A stretch of DNA of 60,783 nt from Microbacteriaceae bacterium X2B (lineage in GTDB: Bacteria; Actinomycetota; Actinomycetes; Actinomycetales; Microbacteriaceae). The number at the start of each line of letters is the position of its first letter. Position 1 is the stretch's first letter. This document shows, piece after piece, positions 31,060 through 41,595 of the stretch. The DNA is taken from contig SCPB01000010.1 of the NCBI GenBank assembly GCA_005502445.1, positions 1-60,783 on the forward strand. Reading direction: 5' to 3'. The position numbers and the translations under genes are program-made. Under the pieces are notes generated by a model. That model was not told the origin of the DNA. It saw only the letters and a program-made list of their open reading frames with translations, and did no database searches.

Positions 31060-31281
31060 TTACTTGTAGCGGTAGACGATCCGGCCGCGGGTCAGGTCGT
31101 ACGGGCTCAGCTCCACGATCACGCGATCCTCCGGGAGGATGCGGATGTAGTGCTGGCGCATCTTCCCCGAGATGTGTGCGAGGACCTTGTGGCCGTTGGT
31201 CAGCTCGACGCGGAACATCGCGTTGGGCAGCGCTTCGACCACCGAGCCTTCGATCTCGATGACACCGTCTTTTTTGGCCAT
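31060..31281 (-). CDS. infA: Translation initiation factor IF-1
   Basis: 73-aa OB-fold protein that blocks the A site during initiation. [40 protein letters not shown] and [13 protein letters not shown] cover the whole family. The ATG at 31281 is chosen because upstream in-frame sequence is not IF-1. It is the first gene after adk; map, which often lies between them, is absent. Confidence 0.98.
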   Translation of the reverse strand: MAKKDGVIEIEGSVVEALPNAMFRVELTNGHKVLAHISGKMRQHYIRILPEDRVIVELSPYDLTRGRIVYRYK

Positions 31282-31413
31282 AGCCTCTTCGTCGCTAAAA
31301 GTTGGGGATTTCGCTGGTCGTGCGCATACCGGCGCCCGTGGACGATCGCGTCGACTGCACAGGAGACGCGCCACGCCGACACGCCGAAGACGTGCCGTGA
31401 GCACCAAGGGTCA

Positions 31414-31443
31414 AGCTTAGGTGATCACGAGCGCCAGGAGCAA
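31414..31443 (-). promoter_or_regulatory. Possible infA promoter
   Basis: On the minus strand TTGCTC (31438-31443) and TAAGCT (31414-31419) are spaced by 18 bp, in the 175-bp gap between adk and infA. This would give infA-rpmJ-rpsM a separate transcript with a leader of about 125 nt. Confidence 0.3.
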
Positions 31444-31456
31444 GTCGGGCCCGCCC

Positions 31457-32047
31457 TCAGCCCGCGACGACGATGCCGCGCTCGGCGAGCACGGCCGCGA
31501 TGCGGTCGGTGACCTCGTCGATCTCGCCGATGCCGTCGACCTTGGCGAGAAGACCGCGTGCGGCGTATATGTCGATCAGCGGAGCGGTCTGCTCGCGGTA
31601 GACCTCGAGACGGTGCCGGACGACCGACTCGTCGTCGTCGCTGCGCCCCTGCTCGAGGGCGCGCTGACGGAGCCGCGCGACGACCACGTCGGGCTCGGCG
31701 ACCAGCTCGACCACGACATCCATCGCGGTGTCGTGCTCGGCGAGGAAGGCGTCGAGGTACGCGACCTGGTCGGTCGTGCGCGGGTAGCCATCGAGCAGGA
31801 ACCCGCTCGCGCAGTCGTCCTGCTCGAGGCGGTCGCGCACGAGGTCGTTGGTCAGCGAATCGGGCACGTTGTCGCCCGCGTCAATGTAGGCCTTCGCCTG
31901 CCGACCCAGCGGGGTCTCGTCGCGCACGTTGCGCCGGAAGATGTCTCCGGTCGAGACGGCCGGCACGTCGAGCAGTCCTGAGAGCCGAACCGCCTGGGTG
32001 CCCTTGCCCGCGCCGGGCGGGCCGATGAGCAGCAGTCGCGCGCTCAC
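31457..32047 (-). CDS. adk: Adenylate kinase
   Basis: Interconverts AMP+ATP and 2 ADP. 196 aa; P-loop GPPGAGKGTQA, AMP site STGDIFRRNVRDETPLG, and FLLDGYPRTTDQ. The LID region (LRQRALEQGRSDDDE) is short and lacks Cys, so it is the short-lid, zinc-free form. GTG start at 32047 overlaps the secY stop (GTGA), tying adk to the spc operon. Confidence 0.97.
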   Translation of the reverse strand: MSARLLLIGPPGAGKGTQAVRLSGLLDVPAVSTGDIFRRNVRDETPLGRQAKAYIDAGDNVPDSLTNDLVRDRLEQDDCASGFLLDGYPRTTDQVAYLDAFLAEHDTAMDVVVELVAEPDVVVARLRQRALEQGRSDDDESVVRHRLEVYREQTAPLIDIYAARGLLAKVDGIGEIDEVTDRIAAVLAERGIVVAG

Positions 32048-33369
32048 TTCAGGAGGCCCTCGTAGTGGCGCTGCTGCAGCTGCGCGTCGATCTGCTTCAC
32101 CGTCTCGAGGCCGACGCCGACGATGATGAGGATGCTCGCACCGCCGAACGGGAAGTTCTGGTTCGCATTCACCGTCGCGAGCGCGATGAGCGGGATCAGC
32201 GCGACGAGGCCCAGGTACAGCGAGCCCGGGAGGGTCACACGCGTCAGGACGTAGTCGAGGTACTCGGCGGTCGGTCGACCGGCTCGGATGCCGGGGATGA
32301 ACCCGCCGTACTTCTTCATGTTGTCGGCGACCTCTTCGGGATTGAAGGTGATCGCGACGTAGAAGTACGTGAAGCCGACGATGAGCAGGAAGTACACGAT
32401 CATGTAGATCGGATTGTCGCCCGACACGAGGTTGTTCTGGATCCACACCACCCATTCAGGTGTGGTCTGACCGGCCTGAGGCTGGTTGAACTGGGCGACG
32501 AGCGCGGGCAGGTACAGCAACGACGAGGCGAAGATCACCGGCACGACTCCGGCCATGTTGACCTTGATCGGGATGTAGGTGTTGTTGCCGCCGTAGGTGC
32601 GCCGCCCCACCATCCGCTTGGCGTACTGCACGGGGATGCGGCGCTGCGACTGCTCGACGAACACGACCGCCGCCATGACGAGCAGGCCGAGCGCGAGGAC
32701 GAGGAGGAAGATCTCGAAGCCCTGCGCCTGGGCGATGGCCCACAGCGCCGAGGGGAAGGTCGCGGCGATCGAGGTGAAGATCAGCAGCGACATGCCGTTG
32801 CCGATGCCCCGCTCGGTGATGAGCTCGCCCAGCCACATGATCAGACCCGTGCCGGCGGTCATCGTGATGACCATCAGCAGGATGGCGTACCAGTTGGAGT
32901 CGGTGATGAGCTGGCTGCACTCCGCGACGCCCGAGGTCGTGGGGAACAGCGCACCCGCGCGGGCGACCGTGATGAGCGTCGTCGACTGCAGCACCGCGAG
33001 CGCGATCGTGAGGTAGCGCGTGTACTGGGTGAGCTTGGCCTGGCCCGCCTGGCCCTCCTTGTAGAGGGTGTCGAAGTGGGGGATCACGACGCGCAGCAGC
33101 TGGGTGATGATCGATGCCGTGATGTACGGCATGATGCCGAGCGCGAAGATGGAGAGCTGGAGGAGGGCCCCGCCGCTGAAGAGGTTGACGAGCTGGTACA
33201 GGCCCGTGGCGTCGGCGTTGCCCTGCAGGCAGATCTGCAGGTTCTCGAAGTCGACGAACGGCGCCGGGATGAATGAGCCCAGGCGGAAGAGCGCGACGAT
33301 CCCGAGGGTGAAGCCGATCTTCCGGCGGAGGTCGGGCGTGCGGAAGATCCGCCCGATAGCTCTGAACAC
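32044..33369 (-). CDS. secY: Preprotein translocase subunit SecY
   Basis: 441 aa, ten helices, the channel of the Sec translocon. Family blocks: IGFTLGIVALFRLGSFIPAP, PYITASIITQLLRVVIPHF, GERGIGNGMSLLIF-like segment ITERGIGNGMSLLIFTS, and GGFIPGIRAGRPTAEYLD. GTG start at 33369 after GGGAGGT. Preceded by a strong GC-rich hairpin that separates it from rplO. Confidence 0.98.
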   Translation of the reverse strand: MFRAIGRIFRTPDLRRKIGFTLGIVALFRLGSFIPAPFVDFENLQICLQGNADATGLYQLVNLFSGGALLQLSIFALGIMPYITASIITQLLRVVIPHFDTLYKEGQAGQAKLTQYTRYLTIALAVLQSTTLITVARAGALFPTTSGVAECSQLITDSNWYAILLMVITMTAGTGLIMWLGELITERGIGNGMSLLIFTSIAATFPSALWAIAQAQGFEIFLLVLALGLLVMAAVVFVEQSQRRIPVQYAKRMVGRRTYGGNNTYIPIKVNMAGVVPVIFASSLLYLPALVAQFNQPQAGQTTPEWVVWIQNNLVSGDNPIYMIVYFLLIVGFTYFYVAITFNPEEVADNMKKYGGFIPGIRAGRPTAEYLDYVLTRVTLPGSLYLGLVALIPLIALATVNANQNFPFGGASILIIVGVGLETVKQIDAQLQQRHYEGLLK

Positions 33370-33449
33370 GAGACCTCCCGAACTAGAAGAGCATGAGCAT
33401 CTCGTGCGCGGCGACCCGAGGATGCTGTGGCCCGGTTGGGCCGGAAGCC

Positions 33450-33473
33450 GGGCGGCCCCCGGGGGGGCCGCCC
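33450..33473 (-). promoter_or_regulatory. GC-only hairpin between rplO and secY
   Basis: GGGCGGCCCCC (33450-33460) and GGGGGCCGCCC (33463-33473) form a stem of about 10 bp, made wholly of G and C. It begins 7 bp after the rplO stop. It could attenuate read-through into secY or protect the upstream mRNA end. Confidence 0.6.
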
Positions 33474-33479
33474 GAGCGG

Positions 33480-34217
33480 CTACGCGATCGAACCGCCGGC
33501 CGCGACGATCTTCTGCTCCGCGGAGCGCGAGACCTTGTCGACGGTCACATTCAGCTTAACCGCAATGTCGCCGTCGCCGAGAACCTTGACCTTCTCGTTC
33601 TTGCGCACCGCGCCCTTGGCCACGAGGTCGCCGATCGTGACATCGCCGCCCTTCGGGTAGAGCTCGGCGAGGGTCGAGAGGTTCACGACCTGGTACTCGA
33701 CGCGGAACGGGTTGGTGAAGCCGCGCAGCTTCGGAGCCCGCATGACGAAGTTGAGGTTGCCGCCCTCGAAGCCCGGACGCACCGAGTAGCGCGCCTTGGT
33801 GCCCTTCGTGCCGCGACCAGCGGTCTTGCCCTTGGAGCCCTCACCGCGGCCGACGCGAGTTCGGTCCTTCTTCGACCCGGGAGCCGGGCGGAGGTGGTGG
33901 ACCTTGAGCACCTGCGGGCGAGCGGCATCAGTCGACTCGGCCTTCGTCGCAGGCGCCTTCGCAGCCGTGGACTTCTCGGCGGCAGGCTTCGCGGGAACGG
34001 CCTTGGCCGGAGCCTTCTTCGCCGGAGCCTTCTCCGCAGCCGGCTTCACGGGAACGGCCTTGGCCGGAGCCTTCTTCGCCGGAGCCTTCTCCGCAGCCGG
34101 CTTCACGGGAACGGCCTTGGCCGGAGCCTTCTTCGCCGGAGCCTTGTCAGCAGCCGCCGCGGCCGGGGCCTTCTTGGCGGGCGCCTTCGCGGCGGCACCC
34201 TTCTTCTCTTCGGTCAT
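33480..34217 (-). CDS. rplO: 50S ribosomal protein L15 with repetitive Ala/Lys/Pro N-terminal extension
   Basis: 245 aa. The L15 core begins near residue 102 ([51 protein letters not shown]). Before it lies about 100 residues of Ala, Lys and Pro, including three 19-residue copies of [19 protein letters not shown] (residues 26-82). Typical L15 is near 145-150 aa. The extension is like the tails of histone H1 or HupB and should be disordered and strongly basic. ATG at 34217 overlaps the rpmD stop (TAATG). Confidence 0.96.
   Translation of the reverse strand: MTEEKKGAAAKAPAKKAPAAAAADKAPAKKAPAKAVPVKPAAEKAPAKKAPAKAVPVKPAAEKAPAKKAPAKAVPAKPAAEKSTAAKAPATKAESTDAARPQVLKVHHLRPAPGSKKDRTRVGRGEGSKGKTAGRGTKGTKARYSVRPGFEGGNLNFVMRAPKLRGFTNPFRVEYQVVNLSTLAELYPKGGDVTIGDLVAKGAVRKNEKVKVLGDGDIAVKLNVTVDKVSRSAEQKIVAAGGSIA
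33972..34142 (-). repeat. Three tandem 57-bp repeats inside rplO
   Basis: Three in-frame copies of 57 bp encode [19 protein letters not shown]. The first two encode Val at the variable position, the third Ala. The DNA copies are nearly identical, so the array is recent or kept uniform and may vary in copy number between strains. Confidence 0.9.
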
Positions 34218-34402
34218 TAGTCAATCTCCTCGACGGTGACGAGGTGGGCGACCGCGCGAACGTACCCGCGGTTGGCCGGGCTGTCCTCGCGGACGACGAC
34301 ATCGCCGATCCGCTTGAGGCCCAGGCTTCGCAGGGTGTCGCGCTGGTTCTGCTTCTCGCTGATAACGGACTTGATCTGGGTCACCTTCAGTCGCGAGGCC
34401 AT
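34217..34402 (-). CDS. rpmD: 50S ribosomal protein L30
   Basis: 61 aa: [36 protein letters not shown], and [16 protein letters not shown] are the complete family. ATG at 34402 shares a base with the rpsE stop (TGATG), and its own stop shares one with the rplO start. Confidence 0.97.
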   Translation of the reverse strand: MASRLKVTQIKSVISEKQNQRDTLRSLGLKRIGDVVVREDSPANRGYVRAVAHLVTVEEID

Positions 34403-35109
34403 CACGCACCTGCCTTTCCGGCTGCAGCCTGAGCCGCGAGGGCCTCGGCGCGCACGAGACGGGCCGGAGCCACATCCTCGAAGTCGAGGCCACGACGAGC
34501 GGCGACGGCACGGGGCTCCTCGAGCTGCTTCAGGGCCTCGACGGTCGCGTGCACGATGTTGATCGTGTTCGACGAACCGAGCGACTTGCTCAGCACGTCG
34601 TGGATGCCCGCGCACTCGAGCACGGCGCGCACCGGTCCGCCGGCGATGACACCGGTACCGGCAGCGGCGGGGCGCAGGAGCACCACACCGGCAGCCGCTT
34701 CGCCCTGGACCGGGTGCGGAATCGTCTGCGCGACGCGAGGGACCCGGAAGAAGTTCTTCTTCGCCTCCTCGACGCCCTTCGAGATCGCCGTGGGAACCTC
34801 GCGCGCCTTGCCGTAGCCGACGCCGACGAGACCGTTGCCGTCACCCACGACCACGAGGGCCGTGAAACTGAAACGACGGCCACCCTTGACGACCTTCGAG
34901 ACGCGGTTGATGGTCACAACGCGTTCCAGGAAGGGACTCTTCTCGGTCTCGCGCGCACCGCGGTCACGGTTGGGGTTGCGCTCGCGGCTGCCTCGACGAG
35001 CCTCGCGGGGCTCGGTCGAGGGCTCCGACGATGCGGCGGTCTCCACGGGGGCCTCTGCCGCCACGGTCTGCTCCTTCACTGTCTCTTTCAAAGACTCAGC
35101 CTCGCTCAC
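34402..35109 (-). CDS. rpsE: 30S ribosomal protein S5
   Basis: 235 aa. Core from about residue 58: [59 protein letters not shown]. The first 55 residues are an acidic then Arg-rich extension ([20 protein letters not shown]), and the C-terminus has an extra Ala-rich tail. GTG start at 35109 overlaps the rplR stop (GTGA). Confidence 0.97.
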   Translation of the reverse strand: MSEAESLKETVKEQTVAAEAPVETAASSEPSTEPREARRGSRERNPNRDRGARETEKSPFLERVVTINRVSKVVKGGRRFSFTALVVVGDGNGLVGVGYGKAREVPTAISKGVEEAKKNFFRVPRVAQTIPHPVQGEAAAGVVLLRPAAAGTGVIAGGPVRAVLECAGIHDVLSKSLGSSNTINIVHATVEALKQLEEPRAVAARRGLDFEDVAPARLVRAEALAAQAAAGKAGA

Positions 35110-35483
35110 AGGTTCAGCCCGCCCTCTCGCGCTCCGTCGGCGATCGCCGCGATGCGACCGGCGTAGCGGTTGCCACCGCGGTCGAACACGACCGCATCGA
35201 CGCCCGCCTGCTTCGCGCGCTCGGCGACGAGCTCGCCGACCTTGCGCGCCTTGGCGGTCTTGTCACCGTCGAACGTGCGGAGGCCGGCCTCCATGGTGGA
35301 GGCGCTGGCCACGGTGCGGCCCTTGGTGTCGTCGACGACCTGCACGAAGACGTGGCGGGCCGACCGGGTGACGACGAGGCGCGGACGCTCGGCCGTGCCG
35401 GCGATGCGCTTGCGGAGACGGGCGTGGCGACGACCCTTCGCGGCCGTCTTGCTCTTGCCTCTGGTTCCGAGACCCATGATCAC
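35106..35483 (-). CDS. rplR: 50S ribosomal protein L18
   Basis: 125 aa: [39 protein letters not shown], and [20 protein letters not shown]. Binds 5S rRNA. The GTG at 35483 overlaps the rplF stop (GTGA); the ATG two codons later at 35477 is an equally good start. Confidence 0.97.
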   Translation of the reverse strand: MIMGLGTRGKSKTAAKGRRHARLRKRIAGTAERPRLVVTRSARHVFVQVVDDTKGRTVASASTMEAGLRTFDGDKTAKARKVGELVAERAKQAGVDAVVFDRGGNRYAGRIAAIADGAREGGLNL

Positions 35484-36016
35484 TTACCACTCTTTCCGGC
35501 CTTGCGGCGAACGACCTCGCCGGCGTACCGCACACCCTTGCCCTTGTAGGGCTCGGGCTTGCGGATCTTGCGGATGTTCGCTGCGACTTCGCCGACGGCC
35601 TGCTTGTCGATGCCGCTGACGGTGAGCTTGTTGTTGCCCTCGACCGTGAAGGTGATCCCGGCGGGCGGGTTCACGGTGACGGGGTGCGAGAATCCGAGCG
35701 CGAACTCGATGCTCTCGCCCTTGGCCTGCACGCGATAGCCGGTGCCGACGACCTCGAGACCCTTCGTGTAGCCCTGGGTGACGCCGACGATGTTGTTGGC
35801 GATGAGCGTGCGGGTGAGGCCGTGGAGCGAGCGCGAGGCGCGCTCGTCGTCTGGGCGCGTCACGACGACCTGGTTGTCCTCGATGGCGACCTCGATGGGG
35901 CTCGCCACCGTCAGGAAAAGCTCCCCCTTGGGGCCCTTGACCGTGATGGCCTGGCCGTCGACCGTGACCTCGACGCCACCGGGGATGTCGATGGGCATGC
36001 GTCCGATACGCGACAT
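35480..36016 (-). CDS. rplF: 50S ribosomal protein L6
   Basis: 178 aa: [40 protein letters not shown], and [20 protein letters not shown]. Two repeated L6 folds, complete length. Six bases downstream of rpsH. Confidence 0.98.
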   Translation of the reverse strand: MSRIGRMPIDIPGGVEVTVDGQAITVKGPKGELFLTVASPIEVAIEDNQVVVTRPDDERASRSLHGLTRTLIANNIVGVTQGYTKGLEVVGTGYRVQAKGESIEFALGFSHPVTVNPPAGITFTVEGNNKLTVSGIDKQAVGEVAANIRKIRKPEPYKGKGVRYAGEVVRRKAGKSGK

Positions 36017-36022
36017 GTCAGA

Positions 36023-36421
36023 TCACCACACGTAGGCGAGGACTTCCCCACCCACGCCCTTCTTCATGGCCTCGCGGTCGGTCAGCAGACCCGAGGAGGT
36101 CGACAGGATGGCGACGCCGAGGCCGCCGAGAACGTGAGGGATCTCGGTCGACTTGGCGTAGACCCGGAGACCGGGCTTAGACACGCGCTTGATGCCGGCG
36201 ATCGACCGCTCGCGGTTCGGGCCGTACTTCAGCGACAGCGTCAGCGTGGAGCCGACTCGGGCGTCTTCGACCTTCCAGTCGAGGATGTAGCCCTCGCGCT
36301 TGAGGATCTCGGCGATGTTCGTCTTGAGCTTGCTGCTCGGAAGCGACACCGACTCGTGGAAAGCCGAATTCGCGTTGCGCAGTCTGGTCAGCAGGTCTGC
36401 GACCGGATCTGTCATCGTCAT
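36023..36421 (-). CDS. rpsH: 30S ribosomal protein S8
   Basis: 132 aa: [40 protein letters not shown], and the C-terminal [20 protein letters not shown]. Start at 36421 (or the ATG at 36415); AGGAA lies upstream. The 89-bp gap to rplE is too short for rpsN/rpsZ, which commonly lies here. Confidence 0.97.
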   Translation of the reverse strand: MTMTDPVADLLTRLRNANSAFHESVSLPSSKLKTNIAEILKREGYILDWKVEDARVGSTLTLSLKYGPNRERSIAGIKRVSKPGLRVYAKSTEIPHVLGGLGVAILSTSSGLLTDREAMKKGVGGEVLAYVW

Positions 36422-36510
36422 GATGATGTTCCTGTTCTCGTCCGGTTTCCGAGCCCGTTACACGGGAGCGGACCTAGGCGATCGTGGCCCCGACGGGGCC
36501 GGATGGAGTG

Positions 36511-37101
36511 TTACTGAGGGGCGTCGGTCGACCGGAAGGGGAAGCCGAGCGCGCGCAGCAGGGCGCGACCCTCGTCATCCGTCTGGGCCGTCGTCACGAT
36601 GGTGATGTCGAATCCGCGGACGCGGTCGATCTTGTCCTGATCGATCTCGTGGAAGACGCTCTGCTCCTGGAGACCGAAGGTGTAGTTGCCGTTGCCATCG
36701 AACTGCCTGTCGCTCAGGCCGCGGAAGTCGCGGATGCGCGGGAGCGCGAGCGACAGCAGGCGGTCGAGGAACTCCCAGGCGCGGTCGCCGCGCAGCGTCA
36801 CATGGGCGCCGATCGGCATGCCCTCGCGCAGCTTGAACTGCGCGATCGACTTGCGGGCCTTGGTGACCTGCGGCTTCTGGCCGGTGATCGCGGTGAGGTC
36901 CTTGATGGCTCCGTCGATCACCTTGCTGTCGCGAGCGGCCTCGCCGACACCGGTGTTGACGACGATCTTCACGAGACCGGGAACCTGGTGCGGGTTGGAG
37001 TAGCCGAACTGCTCGGTGAGCGCCGCGGTGATCTCAGCGCGGTACTTCTGCTTGAGGCGCGGCTGGATTCTGCCAGTCGGCGCTGCAGTGGTCGTCGTCA
37101 T
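36511..37101 (-). CDS. rplE: 50S ribosomal protein L5
   Basis: 196 aa: [60 protein letters not shown] and the C-terminal [20 protein letters not shown]. Holds 5S rRNA and contacts S13. ATG at 37101 overlaps the rplX stop (TAATG). Confidence 0.98.
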   Translation of the reverse strand: MTTTTAAPTGRIQPRLKQKYRAEITAALTEQFGYSNPHQVPGLVKIVVNTGVGEAARDSKVIDGAIKDLTAITGQKPQVTKARKSIAQFKLREGMPIGAHVTLRGDRAWEFLDRLLSLALPRIRDFRGLSDRQFDGNGNYTFGLQEQSVFHEIDQDKIDRVRGFDITIVTTAQTDDEGRALLRALGFPFRSTDAPQ

Positions 37102-37460
37102 TAGAGCTTCTCACCTGAATTCTTGGCGTACCGCACGCGCACGGTCTTCGTCACGCCGTTCTTGTCTACGGTCTCCTCACGGTGGCCGACGCGCGTGGGC
37201 TTCTTGGTCTTGGGGTCGACCACGGCCACGTTGGAGATGTGGATCGGGGCCTCGTGGGTCTCGATGCCGCCGGTCTTGGTGCCGCGCTGCGTCTGTCCGA
37301 CGCGCACGTGCTTGGTCACGAGGTTGATGCCCTCGACGACCACGCGGTTCTTCTCCGCGAGCACCTCGATGACGCGACCCTGCTTGCCGCGGTCGCCGCC
37401 GCGCTCCTGCTTGGCGCCGCTGACGACCTGCACCAGGTCGCCCTTCTTGATCTTCGCCAT
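37101..37460 (-). CDS. rplX: 50S ribosomal protein L24
   Basis: 119 aa: [63 protein letters not shown]-type assembly initiator of the 50S subunit. Two bases separate it from rplN. Confidence 0.97.
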   Translation of the reverse strand: MAKIKKGDLVQVVSGAKQERGGDRGKQGRVIEVLAEKNRVVVEGINLVTKHVRVGQTQRGTKTGGIETHEAPIHISNVAVVDPKTKKPTRVGHREETVDKNGVTKTVRVRYAKNSGEKL

Positions 37461-37462
37461 GG

Positions 37463-37831
37463 TTACAGCACCTCCGGGGCGAGCGAGACGATCTTCATGA
37501 ACTTCTTGTCGCGAAGCTCACGGCCGACCGGTCCGAAGATGCGGGTGCCGCGAGGGTCCCCGTCGTTCTTCAGGATCACGGCGGCGTTCTCGTCGAACTT
37601 GATGTACGAGCCGTCGGGTCGACGGGTCTGCTTGACCGTGCGGACGATGACCGCCTTGACGACGTCGCCCTTCTTCACGTTGCCGCCCGGGATCGCGTCC
37701 TTGACGGTGGCGACGATGACGTCGCCGAGACCCGCGTACCGACGGCCGGAGCCACCGAGGACGCGGATCGTGAGCAGCTCTTTGGCGCCGGTGTTGTCGG
37801 CGACCTTGAGCCGGGATTCCTGCTGAAGCAT
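37463..37831 (-). CDS. rplN: 50S ribosomal protein L14
   Basis: 122 aa: [40 protein letters not shown], and [20 protein letters not shown]. Full standard length. Start 33 bp after rpsQ, with a GGAGAG ribosome binding site. Confidence 0.98.
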   Translation of the reverse strand: MLQQESRLKVADNTGAKELLTIRVLGGSGRRYAGLGDVIVATVKDAIPGGNVKKGDVVKAVIVRTVKQTRRPDGSYIKFDENAAVILKNDGDPRGTRIFGPVGRELRDKKFMKIVSLAPEVL

Positions 37832-37864
37832 TTCTCTCTCCTATAAGGGCAAGCAGGCGAAGGC

Positions 37865-38185
37865 CTACTTGGCCTTCTCGAGGATCTCGACGAGGCGCCA
37901 GCGCTTCGTGGCGGACAGGGGTCGGGTCTCGGCGATGAGCACGAGGTCGCCGATGCCGGCGCCGTTCTGCTCGTCGTGGGCCTTGACCTTCGAGGTGCGG
38001 CGGATGACCTTGCCGTACAGGGGGTGCTTCACGCGGTCCTCGACCTCGACCACGATGGTCTTCTCCATCTTGTCGCTCGTCACGTAGCCGCGGCGCACCT
38101 TGCGGTAGCCGCGCGCGCTCTCGTCGCGAACGTCGTGGGCAGCCGACTCGTGGCCGGCGACGGCCTTCTTCTCGGTCGCAGCCAT
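37865..38185 (-). CDS. rpsQ: 30S ribosomal protein S17
   Basis: 106 aa. S17 core from about residue 27: [40 protein letters not shown], and [21 protein letters not shown] roughly 25-residue N-terminal extension precedes the core. ATG at 38185 shares a base with the rpmC stop. Confidence 0.97.
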   Translation of the reverse strand: MAATEKKAVAGHESAAHDVRDESARGYRKVRRGYVTSDKMEKTIVVEVEDRVKHPLYGKVIRRTSKVKAHDEQNGAGIGDLVLIAETRPLSATKRWRLVEILEKAK

Positions 38186-38505
38186 CAGTTCTTCTCCTCC
38201 GTCTCGGCAGCGGCAGCCTCGGCGGCCTCCGCCTTCTTCGCCGACTTCTTGGCCGGCTTCGCCGGAGCCTCCACCGGCGCGGGCGTGGCACGGATGCCCA
38301 ACTCGCGCTCGCGGATGACCGTGTAGATGCGCGCGATGTCGCGCTTCACGGCGCGCAGGCGGCCGTGGCTCTCGAGCTGCCCGGTCGCTGCCTGGAAGCG
38401 CAGGTTGAACAGCTCTTCCTTGGCCTTCTTCAACTCGTCGACGAGTCGCTCGTCTTCGAAGGTGTCGAGCTCGATCGGTGCGAGCTCCTTGGTTCCGATC
38501 GCCAT
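38185..38505 (-). CDS. rpmC: 50S ribosomal protein L29 with Ala/Lys/Glu tail
   Basis: 106 aa from the ATG at 38505, which overlaps the rplP stop (TAATG). Residues 1-72 are L29 ([39 protein letters not shown]). The last 34 residues ([17 protein letters not shown], then Glu-rich) are an unstructured tail. L29 lies at the tunnel exit, where trigger factor and SRP dock, so the tail would be near the nascent chain. Confidence 0.96.
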   Translation of the reverse strand: MAIGTKELAPIELDTFEDERLVDELKKAKEELFNLRFQAATGQLESHGRLRAVKRDIARIYTVIRERELGIRATPAPVEAPAKPAKKSAKKAEAAEAAAAETEEKN

Positions 38506-38924
38506 TACGCGTCGCCCTCCTCGCGCTTGATGATGCGTGCCTTGAGGGGCAGCTTGTGAATAGCGCGGGTCATGGCCTCGCGAGCGAGCTGCTCGTTGAC
38601 GCCCGCGACCTCGAACAGGACGCGACCCGGCTTGACGTTGGCGACCCACCACTCCGGCGAGCCCTTGCCGGAGCCCATGCGGGTCTCGGCGGGCTTCTTG
38701 GTGAGCGGACGGTCGGGGTAGATGTTGATCCAGACCTTGCCGCCGCGCTTGATGTGGCGGGTCATCGCGATACGCGCCGACTCGATCTGGCGGTTCGTGA
38801 CGTATGCGGGCGTGAGGGCCTGGATGCCGAACTCGCCGAACGAGACCTCGGTTCCACCGGTCGCATGCCCACTCCGCTTGGGGTGGTGCTGCTTCCGGAA
38901 CTTGACCTTGCGGGGAATGAGCAT
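38505..38924 (-). CDS. rplP: 50S ribosomal protein L16
   Basis: 139 aa from the ATG at 38924: [59 protein letters not shown], and [20 protein letters not shown]. Four bases after the rpsC stop. Confidence 0.98.
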   Translation of the reverse strand: MLIPRKVKFRKQHHPKRSGHATGGTEVSFGEFGIQALTPAYVTNRQIESARIAMTRHIKRGGKVWINIYPDRPLTKKPAETRMGSGKGSPEWWVANVKPGRVLFEVAGVNEQLAREAMTRAIHKLPLKARIIKREEGDA

Positions 38925-38928
38925 GTCT

Positions 38929-39702
38929 TTAGCCTTCCGCTCCGGCCGCAACGGGCGCCGGGGCCTCGGCCGGACGGCCGGTGCCGCGACGGGGACCGCG
39001 GTCCGAGTCACGACGCTCGGGGCGCGACGACTTCTGAGTCGCCTGCTCGCGAGCGAGTTCCTTGTTGGTGATGTCGCCCTTGTAGATCCAGACCTTCACG
39101 CCGATGCGGCCGAAGGTGGTCTTGGCCTCGTAGAAGCCGTAGTCGATGTTCGCGCGGAGGGTGTGCAGGGGCACGCGACCCTCGCGGTAGAACTCCGAGC
39201 GCGACATCTCGGCGCCGCCGAGGCGGCCGGAGACCTGGATGCGGACGCCCTTGGCGCCGGCGCGCTGAGCACCCTGCAGCCCCTTGCGCATCGCGCGACG
39301 GAAGGCCACGCGGGCACTGAGCTGCTCGGCGACGCCCTGGGCGACGAGCTGCGCCTCGGCCTCGGGGTTCTTGACCTCGAGGATGTTGAGCTGGATCTGC
39401 TTGGCGGTGAGCTTCTCGAGATCGGCGCGGATGCGCTCGGCCTCGGCGCCGCGGCGGCCGATCACGATACCCGGGCGGGCGGTGTGGATGTCGACGCGGA
39501 CGCGGTCGCGCGTGCGCTCGATCTCGATGCGCGCGACGCCGGCCCGGTCGAGGCTCGTGGTGAGCATCCGACGGATCTTGACGTCCTCGGCCACGAAGTC
39601 GGCGTAGCGCTGACCGGGCTTGGTGCTGTCGGAGAACCACCGCGACACGTGGTCGGTGGTGATGCCGAGACGGAAACCGTACGGGTTGACTTTCTGACCC
39701 AT
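38929..39702 (-). CDS. rpsC: 30S ribosomal protein S3
   Basis: 257 aa: [22 protein letters not shown] domain with [20 protein letters not shown], and [20 protein letters not shown]. After about residue 215 a charged Arg/Asp then Ala/Pro tail ([20 protein letters not shown]) extends the protein. Two bases downstream of rplV. Confidence 0.98.
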   Translation of the reverse strand: MGQKVNPYGFRLGITTDHVSRWFSDSTKPGQRYADFVAEDVKIRRMLTTSLDRAGVARIEIERTRDRVRVDIHTARPGIVIGRRGAEAERIRADLEKLTAKQIQLNILEVKNPEAEAQLVAQGVAEQLSARVAFRRAMRKGLQGAQRAGAKGVRIQVSGRLGGAEMSRSEFYREGRVPLHTLRANIDYGFYEAKTTFGRIGVKVWIYKGDITNKELAREQATQKSSRPERRDSDRGPRRGTGRPAEAPAPVAAGAEG

Positions 39703-39704
39703 GA

Positions 39705-40103
39705 CTACTTGCTCGCCTTCTTCTTGGTGCCCGAGCCCGCGACAGCAGCCTCGTCCGGCGTGGCGAGCACGACGGTGATGTGGCTGGTGCGCTTGTTGAT
39801 GCGGAACGCCCGGCCCTGCGCTCGCGGCTGGAAGCGCTTGAGCGTGGTGCCCTCGTCGACGAACGCGCGGGACACGTAGAGGTCCTGCTCGTCGAGGAAG
39901 GCGTTGGCGGCGTCCGCCTTGACCCGCGCGTTGGCGATGGCCGACGCGACGAGCTTGTAGACGGGCTCACTCGCGCTCTGGGGTGCGAACTTCAGGATGG
40001 CCAGGGCCTCGAGGGCCTGCTTGCCGCGGATCAGGTCGACGACGCGACGAGCCTTCTGAGGCGTCACGCGGATGTGTCGCACGCGGGCGATCGACTCCAC
40101 CAT
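39705..40103 (-). CDS. rplV: 50S ribosomal protein L22
   Basis: 132 aa from the ATG at 40103, which has GAGGAGT upstream: [39 protein letters not shown], and the tunnel-lining hairpin [20 protein letters not shown]. The alternative ATG at 40121 adds six residues without family support. Confidence 0.97.
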   Translation of the reverse strand: MVESIARVRHIRVTPQKARRVVDLIRGKQALEALAILKFAPQSASEPVYKLVASAIANARVKADAANAFLDEQDLYVSRAFVDEGTTLKRFQPRAQGRAFRINKRTSHITVVLATPDEAAVAGSGTKKKASK

Positions 40104-40130
40104 GTCTGTACTCCTCTTCACGCCGCCGGG

Positions 40131-40412
40131 TTACCGGCGACGACCCTTCTTGTCGTCCTTCTCGTGGCCGCGGAAGGTGCGGGTGGGCGCGAACTCGCCG
40201 AGCTTGTGCCCGACCATCGTCTCGGTCACGAACACGGGGATGTGCTTGCGCCCGTCGTGCACGGCGATCGTGTGGCCGAGCATGGCCGGGACGATCATCG
40301 AGCGACGCGACCAGGTCTTGATGACGTTCTTGGTGCTGGCCTCGTTCTGCGTGACGACCTTGCGGAGCAGGTGGTCGTCGACGAACGGGCCCTTCTTGAG
40401 ACTGCGAGGCAT
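40131..40412 (-). CDS. rpsS: 30S ribosomal protein S19
   Basis: 93 aa: [40 protein letters not shown], and [20 protein letters not shown]. Standard length; 15 bp after rplB. Confidence 0.98.
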   Translation of the reverse strand: MPRSLKKGPFVDDHLLRKVVTQNEASTKNVIKTWSRRSMIVPAMLGHTIAVHDGRKHIPVFVTETMVGHKLGEFAPTRTFRGHEKDDKKGRRR

Positions 40413-40427
40413 GTTTCTCGACTCCTA

Positions 40428-41264
<837 letters not shown>

Positions 41265-41283
41265 TGTTCTGTCTCTCCGTTGC

Positions 41284-41595
41284 CTAGCCGACGGCCGTGA
41301 AGATGTCGATGGAGCCCGACTTCAGGGTCACGATCGCGCGCTTGGTGTCTTTGCGCTTTCCGGTGCCGAAGCGGGTGCGGCGGGTCTTGCCCGGGCGGTT
41401 CAGCGTGTTGATCGAGTCGACCTTGACGTTGAAGATCTTCTCGATGGCGAGCTTGATCTCGGTCTTGTTCGCACGCGGGTCCACCACGAAGGTGTACTTG
41501 CCGTCGTCGATGAGCGCGTAGCTCTTCTCGCTCACGACGGGCGCGATGATGATGTCGCGCGGGTCCTTGTTCTGGGCGACAGCGTGGATGCTCAT
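41284..41595 (-). CDS. rplW: 50S ribosomal protein L23
   Basis: 103 aa: [40 protein letters not shown], and [20 protein letters not shown]. Exit-tunnel docking site for trigger factor and SRP. ATG at 41595 overlaps the rplD stop (ATGA). Confidence 0.98.
   Translation of the reverse strand: MSIHAVAQNKDPRDIIIAPVVSEKSYALIDDGKYTFVVDPRANKTEIKLAIEKIFNVKVDSINTLNRPGKTRRTRFGTGKRKDTKRAIVTLKSGSIDIFTAVG

Noticed and set aside
33972-34142. The repeat array as a CRISPR or minisatellite outside genes
   Set aside because: The 57-bp units are direct, have no spacers, keep the reading frame of rplO and encode a 19-residue peptide repeat.
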